NCBI GenBank assembly: GCA_029168955.1
Contig: JAPDOI010000293.1
Span: 372,001 to 436,000 of the forward strand
From: Aplectana chamaeleonis
Lineage: Eukaryota > Nematoda > Chromadorea > Rhabditida > Cosmocercidae
DNA: 64,000 nucleotides
Direction of reading: 5' to 3'
A program made the translations under genes and the position numbers. Positions 12,851 through 24,273 of this stretch are shown in pieces (positions within the stretch are counted from its first letter, which is position 1; each line of letters begins with the position of its first letter). The notes beneath the pieces are model-generated. The model ran no database searches and was not told where the DNA came from. It saw nothing but the letters and a program-made list of their open reading frames with translations.

Positions 12851-15360
12851 CTAGGGGGTGCATATTAGCGTGACAATTTTTAGGACAAAGCTGCTCTAAG
12901 AGTGAGTGTGAGAGGTGGATGAGTATGATTTGGGACTCCTGGCAGACGAACTTGGCAGAGTGAATTCAAGAGAGCGAGCCTAAGACCCACATGAAGAGGG
13001 TGCATAAGACAGAATTGTAGGTAGGGTGCATATAGTGCAGCTCCTGATAGGTGGCCTCTGACAAACCTTCCCCTGCGGTGTTAATATGAGAGGATAAACA
13101 CTACACCGCCAACAAGGATTCGAATATGGGAGGGGGTGCGTACTAGGACCCGAGCAAGGTGTATGCGAGCCTCAATGGAAGGGGTGCATATGAGGACATC
13201 CACACCTACTAAAGAAGAACAGCTCAGTGGTGACGGGGGGGTGCATATTAGGGCGCTTCTGCTAGATTGAATCCATCACAGCTGCACCAAGAGTGTGTAG
13301 GAAAGGAATGTATATGAAACGATTCAAGGATCTGAATATAGGGGTGCATATCAGGTTCTGAAGAAATTGTGTGTGGACCTGGATCAATGGGGCGCACACG
13401 AACATCCACCTCTAGGTAACAATTGAGAAAGCTGACCTTCCGGAGGATTCCAGAGAACTGAGAAGGGGGTGCATATCAGGTGCACCCACTGATAGGTGAC
13501 ATTCGTACAAGCTGCCCTGGGAATCAGATTGAAATGGGTGGGAATAGGAGTGCATACCAGGATCTGTAAACTGTAAGTCTCGACCAACAGGAGGTGCATA
13601 TGGAAACATCCACTAGTAGGTGTCTATTCACAGAGCTGATTTGCAGGAGAAGACCAGGGCGGTGACAAAGGGTGTGCATATCAGTGCATCCACTGATTAC
13701 CGGCATTCGAAAAAGCTCCCTACGAGTGAACGAGAGAAGGGGTACATATTATAGAATAACCAAGGAGGTGAGCACAACAATGTCAACGTGAAGATTTCAA
13801 TATAGGGGGCATATAAGGGTAAGGAAATTATGTGCGTGTGGGTTTTGATAAAAATGGTGCACACGAGTGCTTCCACTTGTGAGTGTCAGCTCACATCGTG
13901 GACCTATACGAGAAGTACTGACAGGGGGTGCACAAATGTAAGTGCACCCACACATAGGTGACATCCAATAAAATTGTCGTATATGTGAATAAGAGAGGGG
14001 TGCATATGATAGAACACCACCACGCCGAATTTTATACGTAGGGATAGCCACGGAGGTTAACAAGCCTACACGGAACTACATAAGTTATTGAGCAGAGGGT
14101 GCATATCAGGATGTGGAAATAGATGTGTGTAAATATCGAGCAAAAGGGTCCATATGAGAACATCCACTAGCAGGTGTATATTCATAAAGCTGACCTGCAG
14201 GAGAATACCAGAACGGTGACAAGGGGGTGCATATTGGTGCACCCTATGATTAACGGCATCCTACAGAGCTTCCTACAAGTGAATCTGAGAGGGGGTGCAC
14301 ATGATAGTATCACACCGGAGGTGAACAAAACAAGGCTGTCTTGAAGTTCTCAATACAGGGGGTGCACACAAGGGCAAGAAGTAGGATGTGAGTGGATTTC
14401 GTCCAACAGGGTGCACATGAGTGTCAACTCACATCACGGACTTATACGAGAAGTTATATTAAGGGGTGCATACATAAGGATGTACCCACATATAGGTGAC
14501 ATCCGATCAAGTTGTCCTGGGTGCGAATATGATACGGGGGTGCATATGATATGACACCACCACGCCGATTATTATATGTAAGGATAGTCACGGAGGTGAA
14601 CACGCCAACACGGACCTACGGGATTGAGTAGGGGGTGCATATCGATGTGTGTGATATCGACCAGAAGGGTGCATATGAGAACATCCATTAGTAGGTTGAC
14701 GCTTACCTGCAGGAAAATACCAGAGCCGTGACAAAGGGGGTGCATATTGGTGCACCCAAAGATTATCGGCATCCGACAAAGCTGCCCTACGAGTGAAGGT
14801 GAGAGGGGGTGCACATGATAGGATAGCACCGGAATTGAACAAAACAAAGCCAACTTGAGGTTCTCAACATTGGTGGAGCACACAAGGGCAAGAATTAGGA
14901 TGTGTGGATTTCGTTCAAAAGGATGCACATGAGTGTCAACTCACATCGCGTACCTATACGAGAAGTTCTGGCAGGGGGTGCATACATAAAGATGCACATA
15001 CACATAGGTGACATCCGACCAAGTTTTTCTTGATGTGAATATGAGAGGGGGTGCATATGATAGGACATCACCACGCCGATTATTACATCTAAAGATACGA
15101 GTATATCTCAGTACCGACAGGGGGTGCATACATGAAAGTGCTCCCACACATAGGTGACATCCGACGAAGTTGTCCGTGGTGTGAATATGATTGGGGTGCA
15201 TGTAATAGGACACCGCCATTCCTTATTATATGTGAGGATAGTCAGAGAGGTGAACATGCCAACACGGACCTAAGGAATTGAGTAGGGGGTGCATATCAGG
15301 ATCTGAAAGTGTGTGAGTATAGAACAAAAGAGTGCATATGAGAACATCCACCTGTAGATG
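12851..15360 (+). repeat. Higher-order satellite with GGGGGTGCATAT core
   Basis: About 38 variants of GGGGGTGCATAT (also GTGCACA, GTGCATACA) recur at roughly 65-bp spacing. From 13591 they cycle through eight distinguishable units: A catatgag-acatccac (13591, 14145, 14668, 15330), B catattgg (13670, 14224, 14736), C cacatgata (13740, 14292, 14805), D cacacaagg (13806, 14358, 14871), E cacatgagtg (13855, 14409, 14921), F catacat (13924, 14463, 14974, 15120), G catatgata (13998, 14537, 15048, 15195), H catatcagg (14096, 14632, 15285). Successive A-to-A distances are about 554, 523 and 662 bp, the last because F-G is duplicated. E resembles A, F resembles B, G resembles C and H resembles D, so the octamer is a doubled tetramer. 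12851-13590 has the same core in less ordered form. Minus-strand open frames through it are only translations of the repeat. Confidence 0.93.
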
Positions 15361-16124
15361 ATAAGTGATTCCAAATATGTTACACTAAATCAACTCAGCG
15401 GTGACCTTCGGCTGTGGAACGAGCCTATCTTTTATGGTTTTGACCCGAAAACCTCGTCAAGAGTACAAAACTCGTGTACTTCTCGATAGCAGAAATCTAT
15501 TCTCCACCGGATTTCCCCACAGGGACTCCAGTGGCTCTTATTGTTTTCCCGAGTAGCCCTTTGAGGCATCATCGAGCGTTTCCTGCACTAATCATCGCCT
15601 CATAATTGAGAACGATCACGTCAAAGCCAAACATCTCCGGGACCTATTTTTGTCCTCACCGGGGCTATATTTAGCCCCCTTTCTGAGTGCCAGTCATGTA
15701 TTTTCGCCCTGCACACATCGCGTCGCATAAATTCGCGTTTGCACCGGACGGCTGGCTGGCTGGCCGATGACGTAAGTCGCGTCACACACGCACATACACA
15801 GGGCACAGGCGGGGGAAGCGCCAGGGCCTGGCCTGGCCATGGCTCGGCTGGGACAGCCAGCCAGCAATCGCTGCCGCAGGCGCTCTCCAGCCGACATCGA
15901 TTCGATGACGGGGTGAGCCTCACTGAGAGAAGAGGCTGACGGACGAGAACGAACTCACGGACATGACATGCACTCGTGGGAGTTTCAGGTGACTGGATTG
16001 GCCAGCTGGGAATTCGCATGCACTGCAGAGATTTTTCTTTGAAAAGTAAGCTTTTCACCCTGCCTCAGCTCTGAGTTATACTTTGTCGCCGGAGCGACAG
16101 TAACTCAATTTACGGGATGAAAGG
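15361..16124. other. GC-rich region without recognised gene
   Basis: 15730-15960 is GC-rich with CAGCCAGC and TGACGTAA motifs and a 145-codon minus-strand open frame without a recognisable domain. It could be upstream control sequence of a gene, but none is visible. The Tc1 element starts immediately after. Confidence 0.35.
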
Positions 16125-16126
16125 TA

Positions 16127-17716
16127 CAGAAGCGGTCAAAAGTGTAGGACCACTTAACTTTTTTTCAATAACTCGGCTACTAAACAAGCTACGGAGCTGA
16201 AATTTTGCGAGAGGCGTCGAAATGCAAAGAAATCCACGCACTTACTTCATCAAAGTACCTTCTTAATAAATCGCGAAGTTTTTGAAGGAAAAAGGATTAC
16301 TTGGTGTGCGACCACTCTCACATAGGAATTGAAAACGCATAGTTTAACAACTTTAATTCAACAAAAAACACATCAAAGTTGCAAATTAACAAGCTAACAA
16401 CTAGTACTTTGTTGGGTACCCATTAGCCTTGATCACGGCTTCACATCGCTTCGGCATAGATTGAATAAGTTTCTCAATCGTAGCGGGCGAGATCTTCTGC
16501 CACTCCTCCTTCAACTGAGCAATTTTATCTGCCTTAGAAGTCGCCGTTTTTCTTCTCAGACGTCGCCTTATCTCCTCCCATAAAAGCTCGATAGGATTCA
16601 GGTCTGGACTTTGCGAGGGCCACTCGAGAACATCAATTCTGTTGGTCTGAAACCAGCTCTTGACGCGACCTGAAGTGTGTTTGGATCATTATCCAGCTGG
16701 AAAACCCATGAATTACCAAATTTCTCGCGGGCAAAAGTAAGCAGAACACTCTGCAGAATGTTCTCATACATTCCTGCATCCATTTTGCCCTCAATGAAGT
16801 GAAGGGGTCCAACGCCGGCGGCGGAAAAGCATCCCCACATCATGACAGAGCCGCCACCGTGTTACACCGTAGGAACCTGGTACTTTGGCGAGTACCTACT
16901 GCCAGAAGGGCGTCGCACATAGCTCAGTCCATCAGTTCCAAACATCATGAACTTTGATTCGTCTGAGAAGACGACTTTTCCCCATTCCTCGGAAGTCCAG
17001 TTAAGGTGGTGCTTTGCAAACGAAATTCGAGCTACGCGGTTCTTCGCAGATATCAGTGGTTTCTTCGCTGGTCTGCGTCCGTTCAGTCCCACAGCTCTCA
17101 GGCGACGTTGTACTGTCGATACACTCACGTCCAAGTCATGGGAGATGGAGAGTTCCTTCTGAATTTCAGCAGCGTTGAGGTGAGGGTCGCTCTTGCTCAT
17201 CCGTGTCAGAATGGAATCTTCACGAGAAGTCGTCTTTTTTGGTCTTCCAGGAACTTTGGGGTTTCCGCAGTTCCCCTGTCGGCAAAGCGATGCATTAAAT
17301 TGGTAACTGCCGATTTTGAAATTCCTAGGTTGCTTGCAACTTCCCGGTGTGATATGCCGGTGGAGACCATTCGAATTACAGCATTCTTAAGGCTCAGATG
17401 GAGTCGCTTTGCTCTGACCATGGTCTAAACTACTTAAAAATAATAAGAGTAATGGAATTTACCCTAAAACTTGTATACAAAGCTCCTCACCGTGATGTTA
17501 TAGTGGCCGAATTAATCAGTCGAAAATGCCGAGGCAACGACCAAAAATCGATATGTTGGTGTAGATCAAACATGTATGATCGCAGATTTGATCTACTCCG
17601 CAGAAAGATCGACCTATGTCAAAGAAGTATTGCTGCTAAGTTGCGAATTACCAATCCATCTCGTTCTTATTTACTGCCAATTTTTCTAAGTGGTCCTACA
17701 CTTTTGACCGCTACTG
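16127..17716 (-). mobile_element. Complete but inactive Tc1/mariner (DD34E) transposon
   Basis: A 1590-bp element flanked by TA at 16125-16126 and 17717-17718. The terminal inverted repeats are 30 bp, begin CAGTAGCGGTCAAAAG (CAGA at the left tip) and differ at one base; they diverge sharply beyond 30 bp. One degenerate transposase reading frame lies on the minus strand. Structure, length and TA targets match the Tc1 family. A nearly identical left end at 1-118 shows the family is multicopy and relatively young. Confidence 0.97.
16401..17421 (-). pseudogene. Tc1-like transposase with two frameshifts and a stop
   Basis: Read from ATG at 17419-17421 the protein begins MVRAKRLHLS and carries the paired-type helix-turn-helix (ISHREVASNLGISKSAV). 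A one-base loss near 17250 shifts frame within what would be a PGRPKK linker motif. The second frame holds the second helix-turn-helix and VVFSDESKF, with the first catalytic Asp. An in-frame TAA at 16862-16864 sits where related proteins have Lys before HGGGS. MMWGCFSAAG follows, then FQLDNDP with the second Asp, then another one-base loss near 16683. The last frame contains SPDLNPIELLW with the catalytic Glu, 34 residues after the Asp, and ends at TAG 16401-16403. The span is 1021 nt; adding two lost bases gives 341 codons, the usual family length. All catalytic residues are present, so inactivity comes only from these three lesions. Confidence 0.96.
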
Positions 17717-17718
17717 TA

Positions 17719-18108
17719 GATAATTCGCGGCAAAACCCGTCTAAATTTGCTTGCCAACGGGGAATCGGTTTATGAGATAACATCCTATCGTCTTGCTGTC
17801 CATAGCTATGAATTCTCTGAAATACTAACTAGGCTGGTGTTCCAGTGTCAAACCCAGGGTAAAACCGGTTTCTGTCCCGTTGGACATCGAGCGGGGTGAA
17901 GTAATTCATTTTCATTTTTTTTTCAAAAATTTGGAAAATGTGAAGGTGGACGCAAATATTTTGGGCCGAAAATCGAAAACACTCCCAAGACTCTTTAATA
18001 GGGTCGCGTTCATTACAAGAATGAGTAAGAGTCGTGAAATATTAGGATTTTTTTTGAAAAATTTCAGACTTAGTTATCACAAGGTAGCTGAGTTGAACGC
18101 AAAACTCA
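17719..18108. other. Short region without recognised gene
   Basis: AT-rich flank between the Tc1 element and the tRNA-like gene. Nothing recognised. Confidence 0.45.
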
Positions 18109-18179
18109 GATGCCAGGCAGGACTTGAACCTGCATGGCACGCTTTCCGGGCGAGAGTGTTACCATTAAACCACCGACAC
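18109..18179 (-). tRNA. tRNA-Gly-like gene with a GGA (Ser) anticodon loop, possibly a pseudogene
   Basis: Read on the minus strand the 71 nt match the layout of eukaryotic tRNA-Gly: acceptor GTGTCGG pairing with CTGGCAT (three wobbles), D-arm TGGTTTAATGGTA (A-box like), anticodon stem CTCGC/GCGTG with one T-T mismatch, a 4-nt variable loop, and a perfect T-arm GCAGG-TTCAAGT-CCTGC (B-box GGTTCAAGTCC). The anticodon loop is CCGGAAA, so positions 34-36 read GGA, a Ser anticodon, and position 33 is C instead of the near-universal T. There is no long variable arm as in true tRNA-Ser. TTTT, a minimal Pol III terminator, lies 5 nt beyond the discriminator base. The C33 and T-T mismatch argue for a decaying gene; the intact T-arm, promoter boxes and terminator argue that it may still be transcribed. 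Confidence 0.7.
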
Positions 18180-18549
18180 CTCGTCGTGTATCGATCAGCT
18201 ATTCAGCGTTCTGCATCCATCGTATACTAAGCCATAAAAAGGCATTAAACATTCAAAAAAATACAGACACAGTATTTTCGAAAAAAGAAAACCACTCAGT
18301 AGGGACGTGAAAATTTGCGTGATTTTCCAAAACCTTTTGTCACTATGAGGGTAGGAGTAGCTTAGTCGAGGTCCTGGACAACGACCTGCTAGACCCTGGT
18401 CAAACCCATACTGCGATTATGACATATTACCTGGGTAGGGGGCCGCAGATAGGGTTCCGTTCGAAGGCGGGTGCCGCACAACACTGAATCAGTTTCGAGC
18501 GAATCTAATGCTGAAGAACGTGAACCACACCTTCTCCCGAAAGAGAAGA

Positions 18550-18712
18550 AGGTGGCCACATTCCCAACGTCCTATAGAAGGCAGGTTGTGGGGAGGGAAG
18601 GGGCCGCACTCCCAATGGATCTGGAGTGGAGGGCCGCACTCCCAACAGAATTGGAGTGGAGGGGGCCGCACTCCCAACAGAACTGGATAGAAAGGGGCCA
18701 CGCTCTCGACCG
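18550..18712 (+). repeat. ~32-bp GC-rich minisatellite
   Basis: GGGCCGCACTCCCAA recurs at 18601, 18631 and 18663 with spacing of 30-33 bp, each followed by a TGGAGTGGA-like tail, and a weaker unit at about 18696. GGCCACATTCCCAACG near 18554 may be an outlying unit. Confidence 0.8.
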
Positions 18713-19943
18713 ACCAATAATAGCAAGCGATGCATCGTATATGCCGCGGGTTAGAATTCGACATTCAACGTGGACTATTTGCTGTGCGTCCTAGTAACAA
18801 GTAATAATGTAATATACAGATGGACTAATCATAAAAAAAACTCAAATACAGGTATGAAAAGAAATCAATGAAAAAGAAATATCGTTCAATAAAAGTATAT
18901 AAGGAAAAACCTGTCTTGAAGAGAATGACAGAGAGTCTACTGACACATAAGGTTACAAAGTTGGAGCGCAATCCAAGAAAAAATTCTCAAAATACCCCAA
19001 AATTTCCAGACGGTTTCCCCATCTTGCCGCGAGGCTTCCAAAAAAAGCCTTAAACTCCTTTTGAGAATGATTTTGAGCAGCTGCGAAGGGCATATTCGGG
19101 CTCTATGGAGTTTCCTTATAGCACTTCCCCATTTTTTAGCTGTGCCCATATATGCATTTTCGTTACTCTGACACTTGTAATTGTGTCGTCGTATAAAAGC
19201 CGATTTCGTTGACCCGAAACATTGGCCATTGATCCGGAGGCATCGCTCTAAAGCGCTTTCACTAACGCCTGGTTTTCCCTGGGACGTCTTCTGTTTCACC
19301 CGAAAACCCTGGCGTTTGCCCCGAAACACCCACAAACCACAGCGGTCCGGCGGAACGCAACTACGAGTGTCTGAGTACTCTATTATTAGGAGCTATTTTT
19401 CATAGTCCTTCATACTTTACATTTTCTGAAACTTTTGTTTTCCAGAACAATCTCAGCTAAGTAATTAATGGTCATCGCTGAGAAACTAAGAGCTGATCTA
19501 TAACCTCCACGAAAACCAATGATGACGACATTGGCAAAAATAGACTGTAAACAATTAGGAGGGCAATATAATGGGGTGGGAATTCCAGATATGTATACAC
19601 ATTATAATATATCTTGAGGACAGCTCTGTAACCTAGTTAGGGATCCGGCATCGCAAACACATCTATAAAGTAATACATGCACTACTGAATAGCCAATCAC
19701 ATCAGGCGACGTCATCATGGAGGGCTAGAATGAGTTAAAGAATCAATAGATTTCCAGAACTGCAGATATTTTTCGGGAACTGGCCACCGCAAAAATTCCT
19801 TAATACAAGCAGTACAAAATGAAGAACATCTCAATCCGTCGCGCGACTCCGTTCAGGCTTCCATGGGATCGTCTGGTCTAATCTCACTTCAACAGCTGGC
19901 TGATTGAACCACCTGGTGTTCTGAATCTAGCTAACCTGATTAG
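18713..19943. other. Region without recognised gene
   Basis: Mostly AT-rich, with a GC-richer patch at 19190-19370 and a 132-codon minus-strand open frame lacking any recognisable domain. Nothing else seen. Confidence 0.45.
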
Positions 19944-20619
19944 TTAGGCGCTATTCATATCTCTCAAAGCCAGCGCGTCACGCGCGTCATGCTCAGGCGT
20001 GACGCTTTTGAGTATGAATGGTTCAAAGCCACGCCCACGCGGCACGCGCTTGACGCCCGTTTCGCCATGATGGCAACCCGTTACGACTTTTTCAACATTT
20101 TCGTTATTAATCCATCATCAATTTCAGTCTGTTTCATAACCATTAGTTAAAGTACTATCTTCTGCAGCCATAATGGTGAACGCGTGTAAGGTGCGTCCGA
20201 GTGAAAATGGCGGCCCATGCTGCCGGCGTTCTTAGCAGGACGAGAATGCGGAAAGTCCCCACAGCCATAGACTACGAACGGGGCCGGCACCGACTGGCAG
20301 CAAGCATTGCGCCGATCAATCAGCCCTGCAGACGGTTGGAGAGGGGACGCCCGCCGCTGAAATCCAATACTCGTCCGAGAGCGGCACATGCGCCGGCCGC
20401 CTGCCAAGCACGCCGACCGCATGGGCCGCCATTCTCATTCGTGCACACTTTAGAGGAATTCGTTGTTTAAAGACGTTAAGGTCCAGTTCGTTTCGCTCCG
20501 TCTTGAAGTCGCCGTTGGAGCATTCACAGCCTCCGCATGCGCACGTAGTAAGTATCCATGCTCTAGCGCCACGCCCGCGCGTCACGAGCTGGCTTTCAGA
20601 AGTATGAATAGCGCCTTAA
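19944..20619. mobile_element. Family I element with family B insertion
   Basis: Ends are TTAGGCGCTATTCATA and the complementary TATGAATAGCGCCTTAA, followed inward on each side by GCGTCACG / CGTGACGC-rich palindromic sequence. At 676 bp it is much larger than the 83-bp copy at 28203-28285 because it contains family B copy 5 (20187-20452) and other interior sequence. Confidence 0.75.
20187..20452. mobile_element. Family B element, copy 5 (divergent)
   Basis: The ends TAAGGTGCGTCCGAGTG and complementary CTCATTCGTGCACACTTTA match family B with changes; both arms share GGCGGCCCATGC, a variant seen only in this copy. Because the two arms share the variant, it is probably a separate subfamily rather than random decay. 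It lies inside I1. Confidence 0.8.
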
Positions 20620-21316
20620 GAGCAAGCTGGGAAAGCTCATGGCTAGTCGTGCGCGTACGCCTCGCGTGCTATAACAGCGTATTCCTTCATAGGATCATGT
20701 AATTTTCGCAATGAAAAAGGTATGTGTTGCCACGGGCGCACCAAAGGTATGCGGGCATTTTGCAAGCCGTTTTCTTTTCTGTTCAAAGGACTAACACCGC
20801 TAGCGGTTTCAGGTGCTAATTCTGCAGATGGAAATTGACTGCTGACATTGGCCCTAGCCGGAATCTTTCGCCTAAAGGAGTCTGCAGAGTTCGAGTCGCG
20901 GCGCTGTTTGCACCGAAGAACAGCGCTGGGAGATGCAATATCGATTATACTCGACCACGGGACGACCGACGCTGCGTGAACGGCAACGGTGAGGCACCGC
21001 GTAGTGTTTTGGGGCCATGAAGGCCGCGCGTCACTGCAAGCGAAGGGCAGGCGATGCCGCGATGACAAATTTAGAAACGGTTTTGTACCCGCGGCAAGGC
21101 TGATACTCGGCCACCACTCGCTGTTCGGTGCAACTCTGCAGATCCCTTGAGCAGTATCTACGTGTGCTGCATACGCAACTAGCAGCTTAGATTTTTCTAC
21201 AGGAAAGATAAGTTCCACGTAGGCTACGACTTTTTGTAAACGTAATCTGCGAAAATGCGTTCACACTAATGTGTGGCGAATATTCAGAGGGTCATGCATA
21301 TTGTAGAATGGGGAAA
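20620..21316. other. Region with a long but unsupported open frame
   Basis: Contains a 191-codon minus-strand open frame at 20643-21218, the longest in the window. No motif, signal peptide or membrane segment is visible, and base composition is GC-rich, which favours long chance frames. No gene called. Confidence 0.4.
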
Positions 21317-21410
21317 ATGTCGCAGGGATTACGCAAATATCGAAGAATAGAATGGACTTGGAAATTATGTCGCAGGGATTACGCAAATATCGAAGAATAG
21401 AATGGAATGG
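21317..21410 (+). repeat. Exact 50-bp-period direct duplication
   Basis: About 39 identical bases starting ATGTCGCAGGGATTACGC recur at 21317 and 21367. Only two copies; a recent local duplication. Confidence 0.9.
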
Positions 21411-21601
21411 AATTTATGTGTAATCAGAAGGCAAATATGGTATGTATAACACAAAAAAAGAAGAAAAAATGCAGAAAAGTGCAGTTTCATAAAATCACAA
21501 GAGATAAATGGCGGATAATCAGTATAACGTCAAACGCGATTGGCACTAAAATTTTGTAATCAATTCCAAGTATTGAAATTGCAAATAATCAACTCGCTGT
21601 G

Positions 21602-21904
21602 AGGCGGCATTCACACTTCCGCCGCCAAGCGAAGCAGCGAAATGCAATTCTGTAATATTGACAAGTGGCGCGACAGGGGATAGTCTCTCTCTACACACAG
21701 AGAGAGGAGTTGTCCCGCTTTTGCAGTTCGACACGTGACGCTACTCAATGCAAGCGAATTGGTCCCGCGTGGAATTAACACCGCAGAAGGCGAGACAACT
21801 CCTCCCTCGGTGTGTAGACAGACCCTGTCCCGCGCGACACTATCGACATTTTAGGATTTCACTGCGCCGCGGCGCCCGGCGGCGGAAGTATAAACGTCGC
21901 TTAA
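21602..21904. mobile_element. Family E foldback, copy 2
   Basis: Arms of about 125 bp run inward from GGCGGCATTCACACTTCC on the left and GTATAAACGTCGCTTAAG on the right, sharing ACTTCCGCCGCC, TGTCGCGCGGGACAGG-type and GAGGAGTTGTC sequence. The left tip is altered relative to other copies. Non-coding. Confidence 0.8.
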
Positions 21905-22406
21905 GAACAACGAACTTCCGGGCAAGTTGCTTGAAGCTTTCATACAGCTAAATGGATTTATCTCGCGCTTGCCTAACTAGTTTTCACAATATTATATTAT
22001 GCTGCGCGCAAGTTGAAAGTTCGCATACAACACGCAATGATAAGGTGGAAAAGTTGTTTGCCAGGTAAGCGAGCATAGCGAGTTGTGTGAAGCTTTCGAG
22101 TTGTTTGCGCTAGAGTCACAAGTAACTCGCTCAACAATTCTTGACAATATAGAGACTTTTCTCAAGTTTCAATAGGAATTTGAAACGCAATCTGATTTTT
22201 GGGCAGTTTTTCCAATTCTAGGGTGAGGCATAATTACAGCTACGTGAAAAATTAGCAAAACGCAAGTGAGCAACGGGAATATAACATGTTTAAAACTTTC
22301 TGAGTTTTACAGATGCGTATTTAAAATCTTGATACTGATTTGAAGAACTTGAAACACCCTTCTGGTTGAAATATCCGACAAAGGTAAGATTCCGGCCAAT
22401 CCGCCG
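21905..22406. other. Region without recognised gene
   Basis: AT-rich, short open frames only. Nothing recognised. Confidence 0.45.
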
Positions 22407-22647
22407 TAAGGTCGGTACCAAAAATACTGCCCACTCACGCGGTCGGCGTGCGTATCAGACGGGCGTCGCGAACTCGCTTTTCGAATATGTAAATCGATTA
22501 GCAGGGTTATTGACGATTAGTAAATACAATCTCAGTAAGCATTTAGCAGCTGCGGGGAGGCTCTTCTCATGAAAAATGCCTTCGCGACGGCCGCTCGACA
22601 TGCATGCCGACCGCATAGGCGGACAGTCTCATTTAGAACAGACTTCA
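22407..22647. mobile_element. Family B element, copy 6
   Basis: 241 bp. Left arm CTCACGCGGTCGGCGTGCGT; right arm GCGACGGCCGCTCGACATGC then GGCGGACAGTCTCATTTAG. Outer left tip decayed. Non-coding. Confidence 0.85.
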
Positions 22648-23158
22648 TGTATGGCTACATTAGTTTTCCGAAAAACTGAAAATCGTCGTCAGATTTGTGC
22701 GCTGCACCCCGAACTTTGAACGAAAACCATTTTTGATCTCGGGAGTTCGAAAAGCGGAATAGTGTCCGTATTCCTCATGGTCTGTGAATCCGGTAGAATT
22801 GGTGGTTCGTGCAGGAAGTGAACAAATCCCAGTGCTTTCAAGACCTCGGGCGCCGTTTTTCCCGTCACAGAATGCTCACATTCCCACAAATCATGCAATT
22901 CCGCATAAACCCTTATGTGTTATATATGAGAGTGGACGCGTAATGCATTCACGTCATTCACAGCGGATATGCCGAATTTGGGCGGACACGCAGACCAGGT
23001 GACGTTTCCACGTTCTTTTTAAATGAAAAATATGCCTTTAGTAGAGAGAATCGACGCAAAAAAAGCCAATGGGCTTGCCTACCAGAGTTATCGGGGATAA
23101 GCGTCAATAAAAAATTATTTTTCATCAAATCTCTAACTTCGTCCGAATAACGTCAATC
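22648..23158. other. Region without recognised gene
   Basis: Short open frames only; nothing recognised. Confidence 0.4.
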
Positions 23159-23516
23159 ATTGAAGATAGCGATCACGATAAAAATGGTGTAAGAATTTCC
23201 ACAGGAATACGATTGTGTGTACAGGAAACCACTGCAACAGTAATGCGAAGAAACGGCTAAAAACGCGCCATAGATAGCCCTATACGACCCCCAAACATGT
23301 ATGCGCCATGCCCTATCCGCCCACATCCTTGTTGGCCGTTAAGGAAGTGGGCGGGGTGGGAAAACCACAACCAAGTTTGGGGACCTTAGGTCTATCTATG
23401 GCCGGTTTTTAGCCGTTATTTCATCATTATTGTTGCAATGGACCTCGGTACATTCAATTTCCGGTGAGAACTCGAAGACCGTTTTTATCGTGAACACTGC
23501 CTTTAATGCGTTTATC
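23159..23516. mobile_element. Degenerate family P element
   Basis: The right end is intact (TTTTTATCGTGAACACTGCC then TTTAA). The left end, TTGAAGATAGCGATCACGAT, is recognisable only by comparison. 358 bp, no coding capacity. Confidence 0.6.
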
Positions 23517-23646
23517 TGTTGAATCATCAGATCGTTGAAACAGAGACACATTGTTTGACTCCAGTAGCGTTCATCAAAACTCCTTGACAAAACCAGAAAA
23601 ACACATCATATAATATCACTAGTACCGTCTTCAAAACACTCGATAA

Positions 23647-23790
23647 CTTAACGTCGGCATGAGACTTTGCGTCCACTGTTGAAGGTTGGCGCAAACTCGG
23701 TGCCATACGCTATAACATAGGTACACCGAGTTTGTGCTAACCTCCAATGAGGAACGCAAAGTCTCATAAGGATCCATGCCGATGTTAAAG
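23647..23790. repeat. Family D palindrome, copy 3
   Basis: Arms include TTAACGTCGGCATGAGACTT and the complementary AAGTCTCAT...ATGCCGATGTTAA, with inner GGTTGGCGCAAACTCGG / CCGAGTTTGTGCTAACC and a TATAACATA centre. Longest copy of this family in the window, so its ends may mark the true element boundaries. Confidence 0.8.
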
Positions 23791-24205
23791 TGTACAGCAA
23801 AGTCCCACCATTGTATGGCCCGTGTCATTCCATTAGAAAGATGCGACGCTGCCTGGCGGGAAGATGAAGTTTTAAAGAGCTATCGATCGACTGATTACGC
23901 GCCCAATTCCAGCGTCAATGCTTGGTAATTAATTGATAAACAACAGCCGTTTCAACACGTTCACACTAGACTGTACGTTTTGACAAATTCACACCACAGT
24001 TCAAAGCAGTTACCGGTGGTGGAAACTTGTCAAAGTATTGATTCGTACGTGCGTGCAGTCAAGTTTGAATATGTCAATTTCCCGCGCGCGGGAGACTCGA
24101 CACAAACTCGTTAGGGACTAATCGAACCAGCGTCGAGAACGGCTTCTAATTATCAGAACTCATAATTGTCTCAAATTTTTGTTTTGTTTTATGCTTGTCT
24201 GTCTT

Positions 24206-24207
24206 AC

Positions 24208-24273
<66 letters not shown>

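Noticed and set aside
12851..15360. CRISPR-like array or tandem protein-coding repeats
   Set aside because: Short cores recur, but the intervening segments are themselves repeated in order, and the host is eukaryotic. Minus-strand frames are repeat translations.
20643..21218. 191-codon minus-strand open frame, longest in the window
   Set aside because: No recognisable domain or motif. With several thousand stop-free intervals in 128,000 codon positions, roughly one frame of this length is expected by chance, more so in GC-rich DNA.
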